Notes: generated from the letters alone by a model not told the origin. Counted from the first letter of the stretch, positions 18,721-27,142 are shown. The stretch is 55,132 bases of DNA from Pseudomonas sp. NKUCC02_KPG (GCF_019345465.1 NZ_JAHKRC010000023.1:1-55132), one strand, 5' to 3'. A program made the numbers and translations.

Positions 18721-18727
18721 TTTTTAA
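18707..18727 (-). promoter_or_regulatory. Candidate Hfq/Crc A-rich target at the cstA start
   Basis: On the coding strand the region around the ATG reads AATTAAAAAATGAATAATAA, continuing into AAAT. It contains AATAATAA, which fits the AANAANAA catabolite-repression motif bound by Hfq with Crc in Pseudomonas. It overlaps the translation start, the usual position for this control. Confidence 0.5.
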
Positions 18728-18775
18728 TTCCGGCCAGTTGGACAAGAAAGACTGCCCCCGGAGTTTAGCGCTCTT

Positions 18776-18812
18776 GGCTCTAAAGACCAGCCCCTAACGT
18801 TGGTCTAGAGCC
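18776..18812. other. Long hairpin in the cstA leader region
   Basis: GGCTCT...GACCA (18776-18789) pairs with TGGTCTAGAGCC (18801-18812) except for a two-A bulge. On the plus strand it is followed by TTCTTTTG, so it could be a terminator for plus-strand readthrough. On the minus strand it lies 55 bases before the cstA start and could be in its 5' leader or promoter. Confidence 0.4.
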
Positions 18813-18935
18813 TTCTTTTGTGGGTTTGTGCTGGCTGGCGCTGCATAGTTGTCCCGTGCAACGCCACTGTCAGTTCCGGCCTCCTGGCCAAGACCCGCGA
18901 TCAAACCCTGCAGATTTTTTTACAGGTATGAAACC

Positions 18936-20303
18936 CTATTCAAACAACGCATCCAGTGCCTGCTCAAGGCGGGTCACACCGATGACCTTCAAGCCCGGCG
19001 GAGACTCTTTGGGGGCGTTGCCCTTGGGCACGATGGCACGCTTGAAACCGTGCTTGGCCGCTTCTTTAAGCCGCTCCTGACCGCTGGGTACCGGGCGCAC
19101 TTCGCCGGACAAGCCAACCTCACCAAACACCAGCAGATCATGGGGCAGCGGTCGATTGCGCAGACTGGACATCACCGCCGCCATCAGCGCCAGGTCGGAC
19201 GCGGTTTCCAGCACCTTGACCCCGCCCACCACGTTAAGGAATACATCCTGATCATGAGTGGGAATACCGCCGTGGCGATGCAGGACAGCCAGCAGCATGG
19301 CCAGTCGATTCTGATCCAGACCCAGGGTCACACGGCGCGGGTTGGACATATGGCTGTCGTCCACCAGTGCCTGCACTTCCACCAGCATGGGACGGGTGCC
19401 CTCCCAGGTGGCCATGACGACGCTGCCCGGCACTTCTTCCTGAGCACGGGTAAGAAAAATAGCTGACGGGTTGGAGACTTCTTTCAGGCCTTTGTCGGTC
19501 ATGCCGAACACACCCAGCTCGTTGACCGCGCCAAACCGATTTTTCACTGCGCGCAACAGACGCAAGCGACCGTCAGACTCACCCTCGAAATACAGCACGG
19601 TGTCGACCATATGCTCCAGCACCCGCGGTCCGGCCAGCGCACCCTCTTTGGTCACGTGGCCCACCAGGAAAATGGCCGTGCCGCTCGACTTGGCATAGCG
19701 CACCAGCAATGCCGCACTTTCTCGCACCTGGGACACACCGCCCGGCGCCGACTGCAGTTGCTCGGTGAAGATGGTCTGGATTGAGTCGATCACCATGACC
19801 TTGGGTTTTTCGAGCTTGGCGGTGGCGATGATGTTTTCGATACAGGTTTCGGTCATCACCTTGAGCTGATCCTGGGGCAGCCCCAGGCGTCGGGCGCGCA
19901 TGGCCACTTGCTGCTGGGACTCTTCGCCAGTGACATACAGCGCAGGCATGCGCGTAGCCATCTGACACAAGGTTTGCAGCAAGATAGTGGACTTGCCGAT
20001 ACCCGGGTCACCGCCGATCAACACCACCGAACCATCGACCAGACCGCCCCCGAGTACCCGATCCAGCTCACCGGAAGCGGTGGAGAAGCGCGGGATTTCT
20101 GCAATGCTGACTTCGGCCAGGGTTTTGATCTGGGCCTGTTGCCCTGTCCAGCCGGTACGGCCACTGGGCGGCGCGGCGCCGCCGCTTTCTACAATGGTCT
20201 CGACCAGGGTGTTCCAGACGCCGCACTCGCCGCACTGCCCTGCCCACTTGGGAAAGGTTGCGCCGCACTCTGTGCAGCCGTAAATGCGCTTGGGTTTGGC
20301 CAT
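18936..20303 (-). CDS. radA: DNA repair protein RadA (Sms)
   Basis: The 455-residue protein starts MAKPKRIYGCTECG. Its zinc finger uses Cys10, Cys13, Cys24 and Cys27. The RecA-like ATPase has Walker A GGDPGIGKST (97-106), followed by the RadA-specific KNRFG motif (in VKNRFGAVNELG). A Lon-like C-terminal domain lacks the proteolytic dyad. RadA is a hexameric branch-migration helicase that helps RecA process recombination intermediates. It is cytoplasmic, and the length is typical. It lies about 215 bases upstream (in transcription order) of cstA and divergent from mscL. Confidence 0.96.
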   Translation of the reverse strand: MAKPKRIYGCTECGATFPKWAGQCGECGVWNTLVETIVESGGAAPPSGRTGWTGQQAQIKTLAEVSIAEIPRFSTASGELDRVLGGGLVDGSVVLIGGDPGIGKSTILLQTLCQMATRMPALYVTGEESQQQVAMRARRLGLPQDQLKVMTETCIENIIATAKLEKPKVMVIDSIQTIFTEQLQSAPGGVSQVRESAALLVRYAKSSGTAIFLVGHVTKEGALAGPRVLEHMVDTVLYFEGESDGRLRLLRAVKNRFGAVNELGVFGMTDKGLKEVSNPSAIFLTRAQEEVPGSVVMATWEGTRPMLVEVQALVDDSHMSNPRRVTLGLDQNRLAMLLAVLHRHGGIPTHDQDVFLNVVGGVKVLETASDLALMAAVMSSLRNRPLPHDLLVFGEVGLSGEVRPVPSGQERLKEAAKHGFKRAIVPKGNAPKESPPGLKVIGVTRLEQALDALFE

Positions 20304-20425
20304 CTGAACTCCAGGGAAAAAACGCGATGATAGCCCACTGAGCTTTGATCAGTGCGGCGCGGGCATGATCTGCCATGCTGAATTACACTGCACCCACCAA
20401 CTTCATCTGTAACAAGGAATATCCA

Positions 20426-20839
20426 ATGAGCGTGATAAGTGAGTTCAAGGCCTTCGCGGTCAAAGGGAACGTGGTCGATATGGCCGTCGGTATCATCATC
20501 GGCGCGGCATTTGGCAAAATCGTTTCGTCCTTCGTGGGTGACGTGGTCATGCCACCGCTGGGCCTGTTGATTGGCGGTGTGGACTTCAGTGACCTGGCCA
20601 TTACGCTGAAAGCGGCCGTTGGCGATGCCCCGGCCGTGGTCGTGGCATATGGCAAATTCATCCAGAGCGTGATCGACTTTATCATCGTGGCGTTTGCCAT
20701 CTTTATGGGTGTAAAGGCAATCAACCGCCTGAAGCGCGAAGAGGCAGTCGCGCCAAGCGCCCCGCCTCTTCCTTCTAAAGAAGAAGAACTGCTGGGCGAA
20801 ATTCGTGACCTGCTTAAAGTTCAAAACAACCGACCTTAA
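20426..20839 (+). CDS. mscL: Large-conductance mechanosensitive channel
   Basis: The protein is 137 residues from ATG 20426 (MSVISEFKAFAVKGNVVDMA), the standard MscL length. An ATG at 20375 adds 17 residues without homology and lacks the AAGGAA ribosome-binding site seen just before 20426. It has an amphipathic N-terminal helix, TM1 (VVDMAVGIIIGAAFGKIV), a periplasmic loop, TM2 (VIDFIIVAFAIFMGVKAI) and a cytoplasmic C-terminal helix. It opens a large pore on membrane tension to release solutes during hypo-osmotic shock. A terminator follows. Confidence 0.97.
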   Translation: MSVISEFKAFAVKGNVVDMAVGIIIGAAFGKIVSSFVGDVVMPPLGLLIGGVDFSDLAITLKAAVGDAPAVVVAYGKFIQSVIDFIIVAFAIFMGVKAINRLKREEAVAPSAPPLPSKEEELLGEIRDLLKVQNNRP

Positions 20840-20851
20840 CTGCCCAACATG

Positions 20852-20883
20852 AATAACGGCGCCCCAGGGCGCCGTTATTTATT
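20852..20883. terminator. Bidirectional terminator between mscL and fpr
   Basis: AATAACGGCGCC (20852-20863) pairs perfectly with GGCGCCGTTATT (20868-20879), followed by TTATTTC on the plus strand. It lies between the convergent mscL and fpr genes and probably ends both. Confidence 0.9.
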
Positions 20884-20911
20884 TCATGCTGCTCGACATA
20901 TAAAACTTACA

Positions 20912-21688
20912 CTACCAGTAGTTCTCAACAGCAACTTGTCCGGGCCGACGACTCAGACTCAACTGCATGTCACGGGCCTTCAACAACTTGCGTGTGTCAT
21001 CAATCATTTGTGGATTGCCACATAACATCACCCGCGAATGTTCGCGGGTCAGATCAACACCCGCCGCCTGCTCAAGTTCACCATTTTCGATCAAGGTGGT
21101 CATTCGCCCGTTCAATGCACCGGGCACTCGCTCACGGGTGACGATCGGAACATACACAAACTTGTGTGCATACTCAGCAAGGTAATCACGGGAAAATAAG
21201 CCTGCGATGAGATCCTGATAGGCCAGTTCGCGCGCTTCGCGGGCACTGTAAACCAGCACAATGCGCTCGAATTTTTCCCATACTTCAAAATCCTGGAGGA
21301 TCGACAGGAACGGTGCAATGCCGGTCCCCGTTGCCAGCAACCACAGATCACGCCCGTCAACAAAACGATCCAGGGTCAAAAAACCAAATGCCTGGCGCTC
21401 CACCAGCAAGGTGTCACCCACTTCAAGACGACTGAGCTCACTGGTGAACTCTCCCCCCGGTACCACAATCGAAAAGAACTCCAAGAACTCGTCATGGGGT
21501 GAAGAGACCATGGAATAGGCGCGCCAAACCGTACTGCCATCCGCCTTGGTCACGCCAAGCCTTGCAAACTGGCCTGCGGTAAAGCGAAAGCCCGGGTCGC
21601 GAGTGGTACGCAATGTGAACAGGCTGGGGGTCAGCGGTGTGACATCGAGAAGCGTCTGCTGGGTAAATTTTTCTGCGCTGGCAGTCAT
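20912..21688 (-). CDS. fpr: Ferredoxin/flavodoxin-NADP+ reductase
   Basis: The protein is 258 residues from the ATG at 21688, which is preceded by GGAG six bases upstream. The ATG at 21700 places this Shine-Dalgarno inside the coding region and is less likely. The FAD-binding barrel has RAYSMVSSP, and the NADP domain has LLATGTGIAPFLSI and LCGNPQMIDD. The chain ends VENYW, the aromatic tail typical of E. coli-like bacterial reductases (subclass II). The Azotobacter/FprA type ends differently. It moves electrons between NADPH and ferredoxin or flavodoxin in the cytoplasm. Its position next to mscL corresponds to the second fpr (FprB) of other pseudomonads. Confidence 0.92.
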   Translation of the reverse strand: MTASAEKFTQQTLLDVTPLTPSLFTLRTTRDPGFRFTAGQFARLGVTKADGSTVWRAYSMVSSPHDEFLEFFSIVVPGGEFTSELSRLEVGDTLLVERQAFGFLTLDRFVDGRDLWLLATGTGIAPFLSILQDFEVWEKFERIVLVYSAREARELAYQDLIAGLFSRDYLAEYAHKFVYVPIVTRERVPGALNGRMTTLIENGELEQAAGVDLTREHSRVMLCGNPQMIDDTRKLLKARDMQLSLSRRPGQVAVENYW

Positions 21689-22058
21689 GGGGCACTCCAT
21701 TGACGAATGCCTCTAGTGTCGCCCAAAGACGCCAGGAGAAACACCGATGGTTTGTGATGGCTTTGAGACAGCCTTCCAGGGGCAAACAAGGGGTCGCCGA
21801 CAAGGTTCGTATTAATTAACTCACACAGCGCCCGGATCCAATTTATCTAAAGCAACACACAGCTATATATATAAACCCGAAAAAGCATAATTAAACTCAC
21901 TGTTTAAATTATCACCCGCATCTATAAACACGCCATATTACCCACCCCCCCTATTTATATTTTGTAACCAACAACAACATTTCAAACACCATCTAGAATA
22001 AACTTAGTAACACACCGCCTATTGTCACCCACTTACTGCCGGGCCGCCGGAGCGCCTT
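21689..22058. other. AT-rich intergenic region between fpr and the LuxR solo
   Basis: 370 bases between divergent genes, clearly AT-rich from about 21800 to 22010. There are repeated A/T runs, including TATATATATAAA (about 21863-21876). It must hold both promoters. I looked for a lux-box-like dyad (inverted CTG...CAG of about 20 bases) and did not find one. No ORF of note is present. Low GC is compatible with an H-NS/MvaT-type binding region. Confidence 0.5.
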
Positions 22059-22772
22059 ATGACCGCACATCATTTAATCAACCAGAACCAACACTTCGCC
22101 TGCAGAAGCGAAGCTGAATTGGGTTCCGACACACTCAAACGAATAGAAGAGTACGGCTTTAATTATTTCTTCTTTCGCACGATCCCTCGACATGGCAATG
22201 TAATAACGAATAGTAAAGTATTAACAAACTATCCAAATGATTATGTCGAGCGGTATGAAAAAGGGCCTCTTACGCAAAAAAATCCACTCATGACTCACTG
22301 CCAACTATCGATCCTGCCCATTATTTGGAGCGCCGATGTTTTTCGTGATGCTCCCGACCAGTGGAAAGCCACCCAAACCTGCGGGCTGACCTATGGCTGG
22401 TCGCAGTCGGTGCATGACCCCAATGGCGCAGTGAGCATGTTGAGCCTTGCCAGAAAAGACCCTCCTGTGTCGCAGGACGAGTTTTCGGGCAAAGCTGCCA
22501 GCGTGCTGTGGCTGTGCAATCAGTTACACAGCGCCATGCTCGAACGCTTTCACCTGCGCCATAGGCTGACGATCAACATCATGCGTTTGTCCGAACGTGA
22601 GTTGGAAGTCCTCAAGTGGACTGCCGAAGGCAAAATCGCTTCCGACATTGCCATGATTCTGAGCCTGAGCACCCGCACCGTGAACTTCCATATCAGTGGT
22701 GCAATGAAAAAACTGGGGGCCAGCAACAAAACCTCGGCCGTGGTCATGGCGGCCAGGTTTGGCCTGCTGTAA
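22059..22772 (+). CDS. LuxR solo: acyl-homoserine-lactone-type regulator without a cognate synthase (PpoR-like)
   Basis: The 237-residue protein has an N-terminal autoinducer-binding domain (about 20-165) and a C-terminal LuxR HTH (about 172-235, LSERELEVLKWTAEGK...STRTVNFHISGAMKKLG). By TraR numbering, Tyr53 (Tyr58 here), Tyr61 (Tyr66), Pro71 (Pro76) and Trp85 (Trp90) are kept. Trp57 is Tyr62 and Asp70 is Asn75. Asp70 normally bonds the homoserine-lactone amide. No LuxI-type gene is nearby. The position beside fpr-mscL resembles the P. putida solo PpoR, reported to bind acyl-homoserine lactones. Ligand and targets cannot be read from sequence. CCGGAG before the ATG supports the start. Confidence 0.85.
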   Translation: MTAHHLINQNQHFACRSEAELGSDTLKRIEEYGFNYFFFRTIPRHGNVITNSKVLTNYPNDYVERYEKGPLTQKNPLMTHCQLSILPIIWSADVFRDAPDQWKATQTCGLTYGWSQSVHDPNGAVSMLSLARKDPPVSQDEFSGKAASVLWLCNQLHSAMLERFHLRHRLTINIMRLSERELEVLKWTAEGKIASDIAMILSLSTRTVNFHISGAMKKLGASNKTSAVVMAARFGLL

Positions 22773-22926
22773 ACGGACACTGCGCTAAAGTGGATAAACC
22801 CGTCAGGCAATCTGCGGCAAAAAAAAGTAAAATCACGCCTACCTGTAAAACCACGGACTCCTCTGTTTGCCAGCCTCCCCCTCAGGGGCAAGACATGCAG
22901 TTGTCGATTCCTCAGAGTTTGTATAA

Positions 22927-24051
22927 ATGCCTGTGCTAGAAAGCCCCTTCGCCCAACTTCGCCTGATCCGCCAACCCGAGCAGCAAAACGAGCCCTTGCA
23001 GGCCTTTGATGCGGCAGATGAGTATTTGCTTAATCACCTGGCTGAGCAGGCGTTGCCCGCAAACAGCCGGGTGCTGGTGCTCAATGACAGTTTTGGTGCC
23101 CTGGCGGTCAGTCTGGTCAACACCCTGCATGTCACCAGCAGCAGCGACTCCTTTCTCGCCATTCAGGCGCTGGAAAAGAATCTGGTGCGCAATGGCCATG
23201 CTTACGATGCGGTATCGATCATCCCTGCCAGCCAGCCTCTGGTCGGGCCTTTCGACTGTGTACTGGTGCGTGTTCCCAAGACCCTGGCGCTGCTTGAAGA
23301 GCAACTGATCCGCCTACAAGGCCAATTGGCACCCGGAGCACAGGTCATCGCAGGCGCGATGGTCAAACACTTGCCCCGCGCCGCAGGCGATCTGCTGGAG
23401 CGCTACATTGGCCCGGTACAGGCCTCGCTGGCGGTCAAAAAAGCCCGTTTGCTGGTGTCCACGTCCCAGGCCCTGGGGCCATTTACATCGCCGTACCCCA
23501 CGCGCTATCGACTGGAAAAGCCGGCCATCGAGCTGCTCAACCACGCCAACGTGTTCTGCCGCGAAGACCTCGATATCGGCACTCGGGCATTCCTGCCCCA
23601 CCTGCCAAAAAACCTGGGCACTGCACGGGTTGCCGACCTGGGCTGCGGCAATGGTGTACTGGCCATTGCCAGCGCGCTGAATAACCCGCAAGCGCAGTAC
23701 ACGCTGGTCGATGAGTCGTTCATGGCCGTGCAGTCTGCCCGCGAGAACTGGCAGGCCGCATTGGGTGATCGCGAGGTCATTGTGCGGGCTGACGACGGTT
23801 TGGCGAGCCAGGCACCGGACTCACTGGACGTAGTGCTGTGCAATCCGCCGTTCCATCAGCAACAAGTGGTGGGAGACTTTCTGGCCTGGCGCATGTTCCA
23901 GCAGGCCCGTGAGGCGCTGGTAGTGGGGGGGGCGCTGCACATCGTCGGCAACCGTCACCTGGGCTATCACAGCAAGCTGGCCAAACTGTTTCGGGGCGTA
24001 GAACAAGTGGCCGCCACTCCCAAGTTTGTGATCCTCAAGGCGCGCAAGTAA
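22927..24051 (+). CDS. rlmG: 23S rRNA (guanine-N2)-methyltransferase RlmG
   Basis: A 374-residue protein with two tandem methyltransferase-like folds. The N-terminal one is degenerate. The C-terminal one has the SAM motif VADLGCGNGVLAIA near residue 235 and the catalytic LCNPPFHQ (NPPF near 305) of N2-guanine methylases. Length and the C-terminal RHLGYHSKLAKLF pattern favour RlmG (m2G1835 of 23S rRNA) over RsmC (m2G1207 of 16S rRNA). The two are related, so a swap is possible. It follows the LuxR gene by about 150 bases with no visible terminator between. Confidence 0.88.
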   Translation: MPVLESPFAQLRLIRQPEQQNEPLQAFDAADEYLLNHLAEQALPANSRVLVLNDSFGALAVSLVNTLHVTSSSDSFLAIQALEKNLVRNGHAYDAVSIIPASQPLVGPFDCVLVRVPKTLALLEEQLIRLQGQLAPGAQVIAGAMVKHLPRAAGDLLERYIGPVQASLAVKKARLLVSTSQALGPFTSPYPTRYRLEKPAIELLNHANVFCREDLDIGTRAFLPHLPKNLGTARVADLGCGNGVLAIASALNNPQAQYTLVDESFMAVQSARENWQAALGDREVIVRADDGLASQAPDSLDVVLCNPPFHQQQVVGDFLAWRMFQQAREALVVGGALHIVGNRHLGYHSKLAKLFRGVEQVAATPKFVILKARK

Positions 24052-24058
24052 TAAAAAA

Positions 24059-24101
24059 ACCCGCCTGGGCGGGTCATAAAACCGTAGCCGCAAGGCTACG
24101 G
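24059..24101 (-). terminator. Terminator of the cio operon, with a second hairpin
   Basis: ACCCGCC (24059-24065) pairs with GGCGGGT (24068-24074). On the minus strand the stem is followed by seven T, a canonical terminator for the cioAB transcript. A second hairpin, CCGTAGCC-GCAA-GGCTACGG (24082-24101), lies between the last stop and this terminator. Confidence 0.85.
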
Positions 24102-24110
24102 GATGGGAAG

Positions 24111-24278
24111 TCAGTGGCTCTTCATGCCTGCGGCGGTCATGAACAGGCGGATCAGCCAGGCAAATACTGCCAGGCTCGCCACACTGGCGGTCCAGATCAC
24201 CAGCAACCAGCCAATGCGTTGCCACAAGGGCTTTTTTTCGCACTCTTGAACGTCGTTTAGATAATCCTTGCCAGCCAT
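24111..24278 (-). CDS. DUF2474 small membrane protein of the bd-type oxidase
   Basis: The protein is 55 residues from the ATG at 24278 (MAGKDYLNDVQECEKKPLWQ). An upstream ATG at 24329 overlaps the cioB stop region and is rejected. AGGAGGCC lies just before the chosen start. It has one transmembrane helix (IGWLLVIWTASVASLAVFAWLI region). It matches the DUF2474 family found downstream of cioAB. By analogy with CydX it is probably an accessory subunit stabilising the oxidase. This role is inferred from position and topology. It begins 57 bases after cioB. Confidence 0.85.
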   Translation of the reverse strand: MAGKDYLNDVQECEKKPLWQRIGWLLVIWTASVASLAVFAWLIRLFMTAAGMKSH

Positions 24279-24335
24279 GTTCGGGCCTCCTCTGGGGAAA
24301 AGGCTGTGGCCCTCAGGCCACAGCGGCATGTACGA

Positions 24336-25343
24336 CTAGTGATAACCGTCTTCGTGAGTCACCTTGCCGCGGAACACGTAGTAGCTCCAGAAGGTGTAAC
24401 CGAGAATAAACGGGATGATAAACAAGGTGCCTACCAGCATGAAGCCCTGGCTTTGGGGCGGTGCCGCTGCATCCCAGATCGAGATCGAAGGCGGGATGAT
24501 GTTCGGCCACAAGCTGATACCCAGACCGCTGTAACCCAGGAAGATCAACACCAGGGTCAACAGAAACGGCGTGTAGTGAGCCTTGCGCGCTATCGCCTTG
24601 AGCAGACCATACATCGTCACCAAGACCAGGATCGGCACCGGCAAGAACCAGAACAGGTTCGGCAGTGTGAACCAGCGTGCAGCAATGTCAGTGTGCGCCA
24701 GTGGCGTCCACAGGCTGACGATGCCCATCAGCACCAGTACGGCCAACGCCAGCGGGCGACCCAACTTGTGCATGCGCTCCTGCAAGTGGCCTTCGGTTTT
24801 CATGATCAGCCAGGTGCAGCCAAGCAATGCATAGGCCACGATCAGGGCAATCCCGCAGAACACAGTGAACGGTGAAAGCCAGTCCAGCCCGCCCCCCGCA
24901 TACTGACGGTTAACCACCGGAATCCCATCAATGAAGGCCCCCAGCGCCACCCCCTGGAAGAAGGTTGCCACCAGCGAGCCGCCAATAAAGGACTTGTCCC
25001 AGAGATGGCGTTTTTCTGGCCGTGCCTTGAAGCGGAACTCAAAGGCGACGCCCCGAAAGATCAACCCCATCAGCATCAGCATCAGTGGCAAGTACAGTGC
25101 CGACAACACGACCGAGTAGGCCAGCGGGAAGGCACCAAACAATGCCGCGCCGCCCAGTACCAACCAGGTTTCGTTACCGTCCCAGACAGGGGCGACCGTA
25201 TTCATCATCACATCGCGGTCGCTCTCGCCCTTGATAAAGGGAAAGAGGATGCCGATCCCGAGATCGAAACCATCCATGACCACATACATCATGATCCCGA
25301 AGATGATGATGATTGCCCAGATAAGTGGCAGATCAATACCCAT
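24336..25343 (-). CDS. cioB: Cytochrome bd-type ubiquinol oxidase subunit II (CioB)
   Basis: The 335-residue integral membrane protein has the family start (MGIDLPLIWAIIIIFGIMMYVVMDGFDLGIGIL). The GFDLGIG motif and the VWDGNETWLVLGGAALFGAFP motif, about 50 residues further on, are diagnostic for CydB/CioB. With CioA it forms the quinol oxidase that reduces oxygen without pumping protons and resists cyanide. It starts 4 bases after the cioA stop, so the two are co-translated. Confidence 0.95.
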   Translation of the reverse strand: MGIDLPLIWAIIIIFGIMMYVVMDGFDLGIGILFPFIKGESDRDVMMNTVAPVWDGNETWLVLGGAALFGAFPLAYSVVLSALYLPLMLMLMGLIFRGVAFEFRFKARPEKRHLWDKSFIGGSLVATFFQGVALGAFIDGIPVVNRQYAGGGLDWLSPFTVFCGIALIVAYALLGCTWLIMKTEGHLQERMHKLGRPLALAVLVLMGIVSLWTPLAHTDIAARWFTLPNLFWFLPVPILVLVTMYGLLKAIARKAHYTPFLLTLVLIFLGYSGLGISLWPNIIPPSISIWDAAAPPQSQGFMLVGTLFIIPFILGYTFWSYYVFRGKVTHEDGYH

Positions 25344-25346
25344 GAC

Positions 25347-26786
25347 TCAATTCCCCTTAGTCAGGCTGTCGCTGTGGCCTTCATCTGTACCCTCATGGGC
25401 CGCAGACAGAGGACGGGCAGGCGTGCGTTGCTGGCCTGGGCCACCGTGGGTGTCTTCTTCGCCTTCGTGGGTAATCGGACCTTTGCGTACCAGACGCATC
25501 ATGTAACCCAGACCCGCACCAAACAGCGCGAAATACACCACGACAAACATGACCAGCGTGACGCTCATTTGCATGACGCTGTGGTTGGACGACGCATCCG
25601 AAGTGCGCATCAGCCCGTAAACCACCCACGGCTGGCGACCGATCTCGGTGGTGAACCAACCCGCAAGGATCGCGATCAGGCCCGATGGTCCCATCCACAG
25701 CACCATACGCAGGAACCAGCGGTTCTCGTACAGGGTGCCGCGCCTGCGCAGCCATACGCTCCAAAGCCCGACGAAGATCATCAACATGCCCAGCGCCACC
25801 ATGATGCGGAAGCTAAAGAACACGATGGTCGAGTTGGGGCGATCCTCTGGCGGGAACTCCTTCAACGCAGGGATTTGCTTGTCCAGGCTGTGCGTCAGAA
25901 TCAGGCTGCCCAGGTACGGGATCTGAATCTTGTAGTCCGTGGTTTCGGTCTTCATGTTCGGGATACCAAACAGAATCAGCGGCGTTGGCTCACCGGGTTT
26001 GTTTTCCCAGTGACCTTCCATGGCCGCGATTTTTGCTGGCTGATACTTGAGGGTATTCAAACCGTGGGCATCACCGATCAGCGCCTGTACCGGCGCAACC
26101 ACCAGGGCCATCCACATGGCCATCGAGAACATGCGGCGAATGGCCGGCGTGTTACGACCGCGCAACAGATGCCAGGCCGCTGACGCGCCGACGAAAAATG
26201 CCGTGGCGACAAAGGCGGCCGTGGCCATATGCGCCAGACGGTAAGGGAACGACGGGTTGAAAATGACCGCCAGCCAGTCCACCGGAATCACTCGACCATC
26301 GATGATTTCGAAGCCTTGCGGGGTTTGCATCCAGCTGTTGGAGGCCAGGATCCAGAAGGTAGAGACCAGCGTTCCCAGGGCCACCATCGCGGTCGAGAAG
26401 AAGTGCATCCCCCGGCCCACGCGATTCCAGCCAAACAGCATGACGCCCAGAAAACCCGCTTCAAGGAAGAATGCAGTCAGTACTTCATAGGTCAGCAGCG
26501 GCCCGGTAACAGCACCGGCAAAATCCGAGAACCTCGACCAGTTCGTGCCGAACTGGTAGGCCATGACCAGGCCCGATACAACGCCCATGCCGAAGTTGAC
26601 GGCGAAAATCTTCGACCAAAAGTGGTACAGGTCGCGGTAGGTATCGTCACGGGTTTTCAGCCACATGCCTTCGAGCACCATCAAATAACTGGCGAGACCG
26701 ATGGTAATGGCGGGAAAAATGATGTGGAACGATATGGTAAACGCGAACTGAATTCGGGCGAGCTCGAGAGCATCCAAACCGAACAT
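25347..26786 (-). CDS. cioA: Cytochrome bd-type (cyanide-insensitive) ubiquinol oxidase subunit I (CioA)
   Basis: The protein is 479 residues from ATG 26786 (MFGLDALELARIQFAFTISFHIIFPAITIG), preceded by AGAGGAAG. The longer frame to 26960 adds non-homologous sequence that contains the ANR site. It has about nine membrane helices. His19 and others of the haem b/d ligands lie in conserved stretches (FHIIFPA, HMATAAFVATAFF). The periplasmic quinol loop is short, and the total length fits CioA rather than the longer E. coli CydA. It catalyses quinol oxidation at the inner membrane. It is first in cioA-cioB-DUF2474. Confidence 0.95.
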   Translation of the reverse strand: MFGLDALELARIQFAFTISFHIIFPAITIGLASYLMVLEGMWLKTRDDTYRDLYHFWSKIFAVNFGMGVVSGLVMAYQFGTNWSRFSDFAGAVTGPLLTYEVLTAFFLEAGFLGVMLFGWNRVGRGMHFFSTAMVALGTLVSTFWILASNSWMQTPQGFEIIDGRVIPVDWLAVIFNPSFPYRLAHMATAAFVATAFFVGASAAWHLLRGRNTPAIRRMFSMAMWMALVVAPVQALIGDAHGLNTLKYQPAKIAAMEGHWENKPGEPTPLILFGIPNMKTETTDYKIQIPYLGSLILTHSLDKQIPALKEFPPEDRPNSTIVFFSFRIMVALGMLMIFVGLWSVWLRRRGTLYENRWFLRMVLWMGPSGLIAILAGWFTTEIGRQPWVVYGLMRTSDASSNHSVMQMSVTLVMFVVVYFALFGAGLGYMMRLVRKGPITHEGEEDTHGGPGQQRTPARPLSAAHEGTDEGHSDSLTKGN

Positions 26787-26946
26787 AAGTCTTCCTCTAT
26801 CAGGTATCAGGTCGTTGAGGACCCAGACTTCGCGCCTGAATCCAACTACCCTGCACGCCGTGGCCACCGCGAATCGCTGCTCGCTTTCAAAACCACAACA
26901 CCAAGGGATCTGGCCGGCTGGCCACTCAGACAAAAACCCAAAGGCT

Positions 26947-26960
26947 TTGATCTGGATCAA
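26947..26960. promoter_or_regulatory. ANR/FNR-type binding site upstream of cioA
   Basis: TTGATCTGGATCAA is an exact match to the TTGAT-N4-ATCAA consensus of FNR/ANR. It lies about 160 bases before the cioA ATG. In P. aeruginosa ANR represses cioAB at low oxygen, so the same oxygen control is likely here. Confidence 0.75.
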
Positions 26961-27142
26961 GCATGGATGAAAGAGTAGTCCATTCCTGACACACGGCTAA
27001 TGTGGTTTGTTGTCGCGTGACACGATGCCTCAGGCCTTGATATAGACCGTTGCAAGAACCACAAGGAATCGCGCAAAAGCCCTGTTTGACCCAACGTGGG
27101 GCGCTGGGGATATGTGATATTTCGAGTCATTATTTGTTACAA

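Noticed and set aside
21689..22058. lux box for the LuxR solo
   Set aside because: No dyad of about 20 bases with CTG/CAG half-sites was found in the divergent region; only AT-rich runs are present.
26787..26960. N-terminal extension of CioA
   Set aside because: The added 58 residues are not membrane-like and cover the ANR palindrome; ATG 26786 has a good ribosome-binding site.
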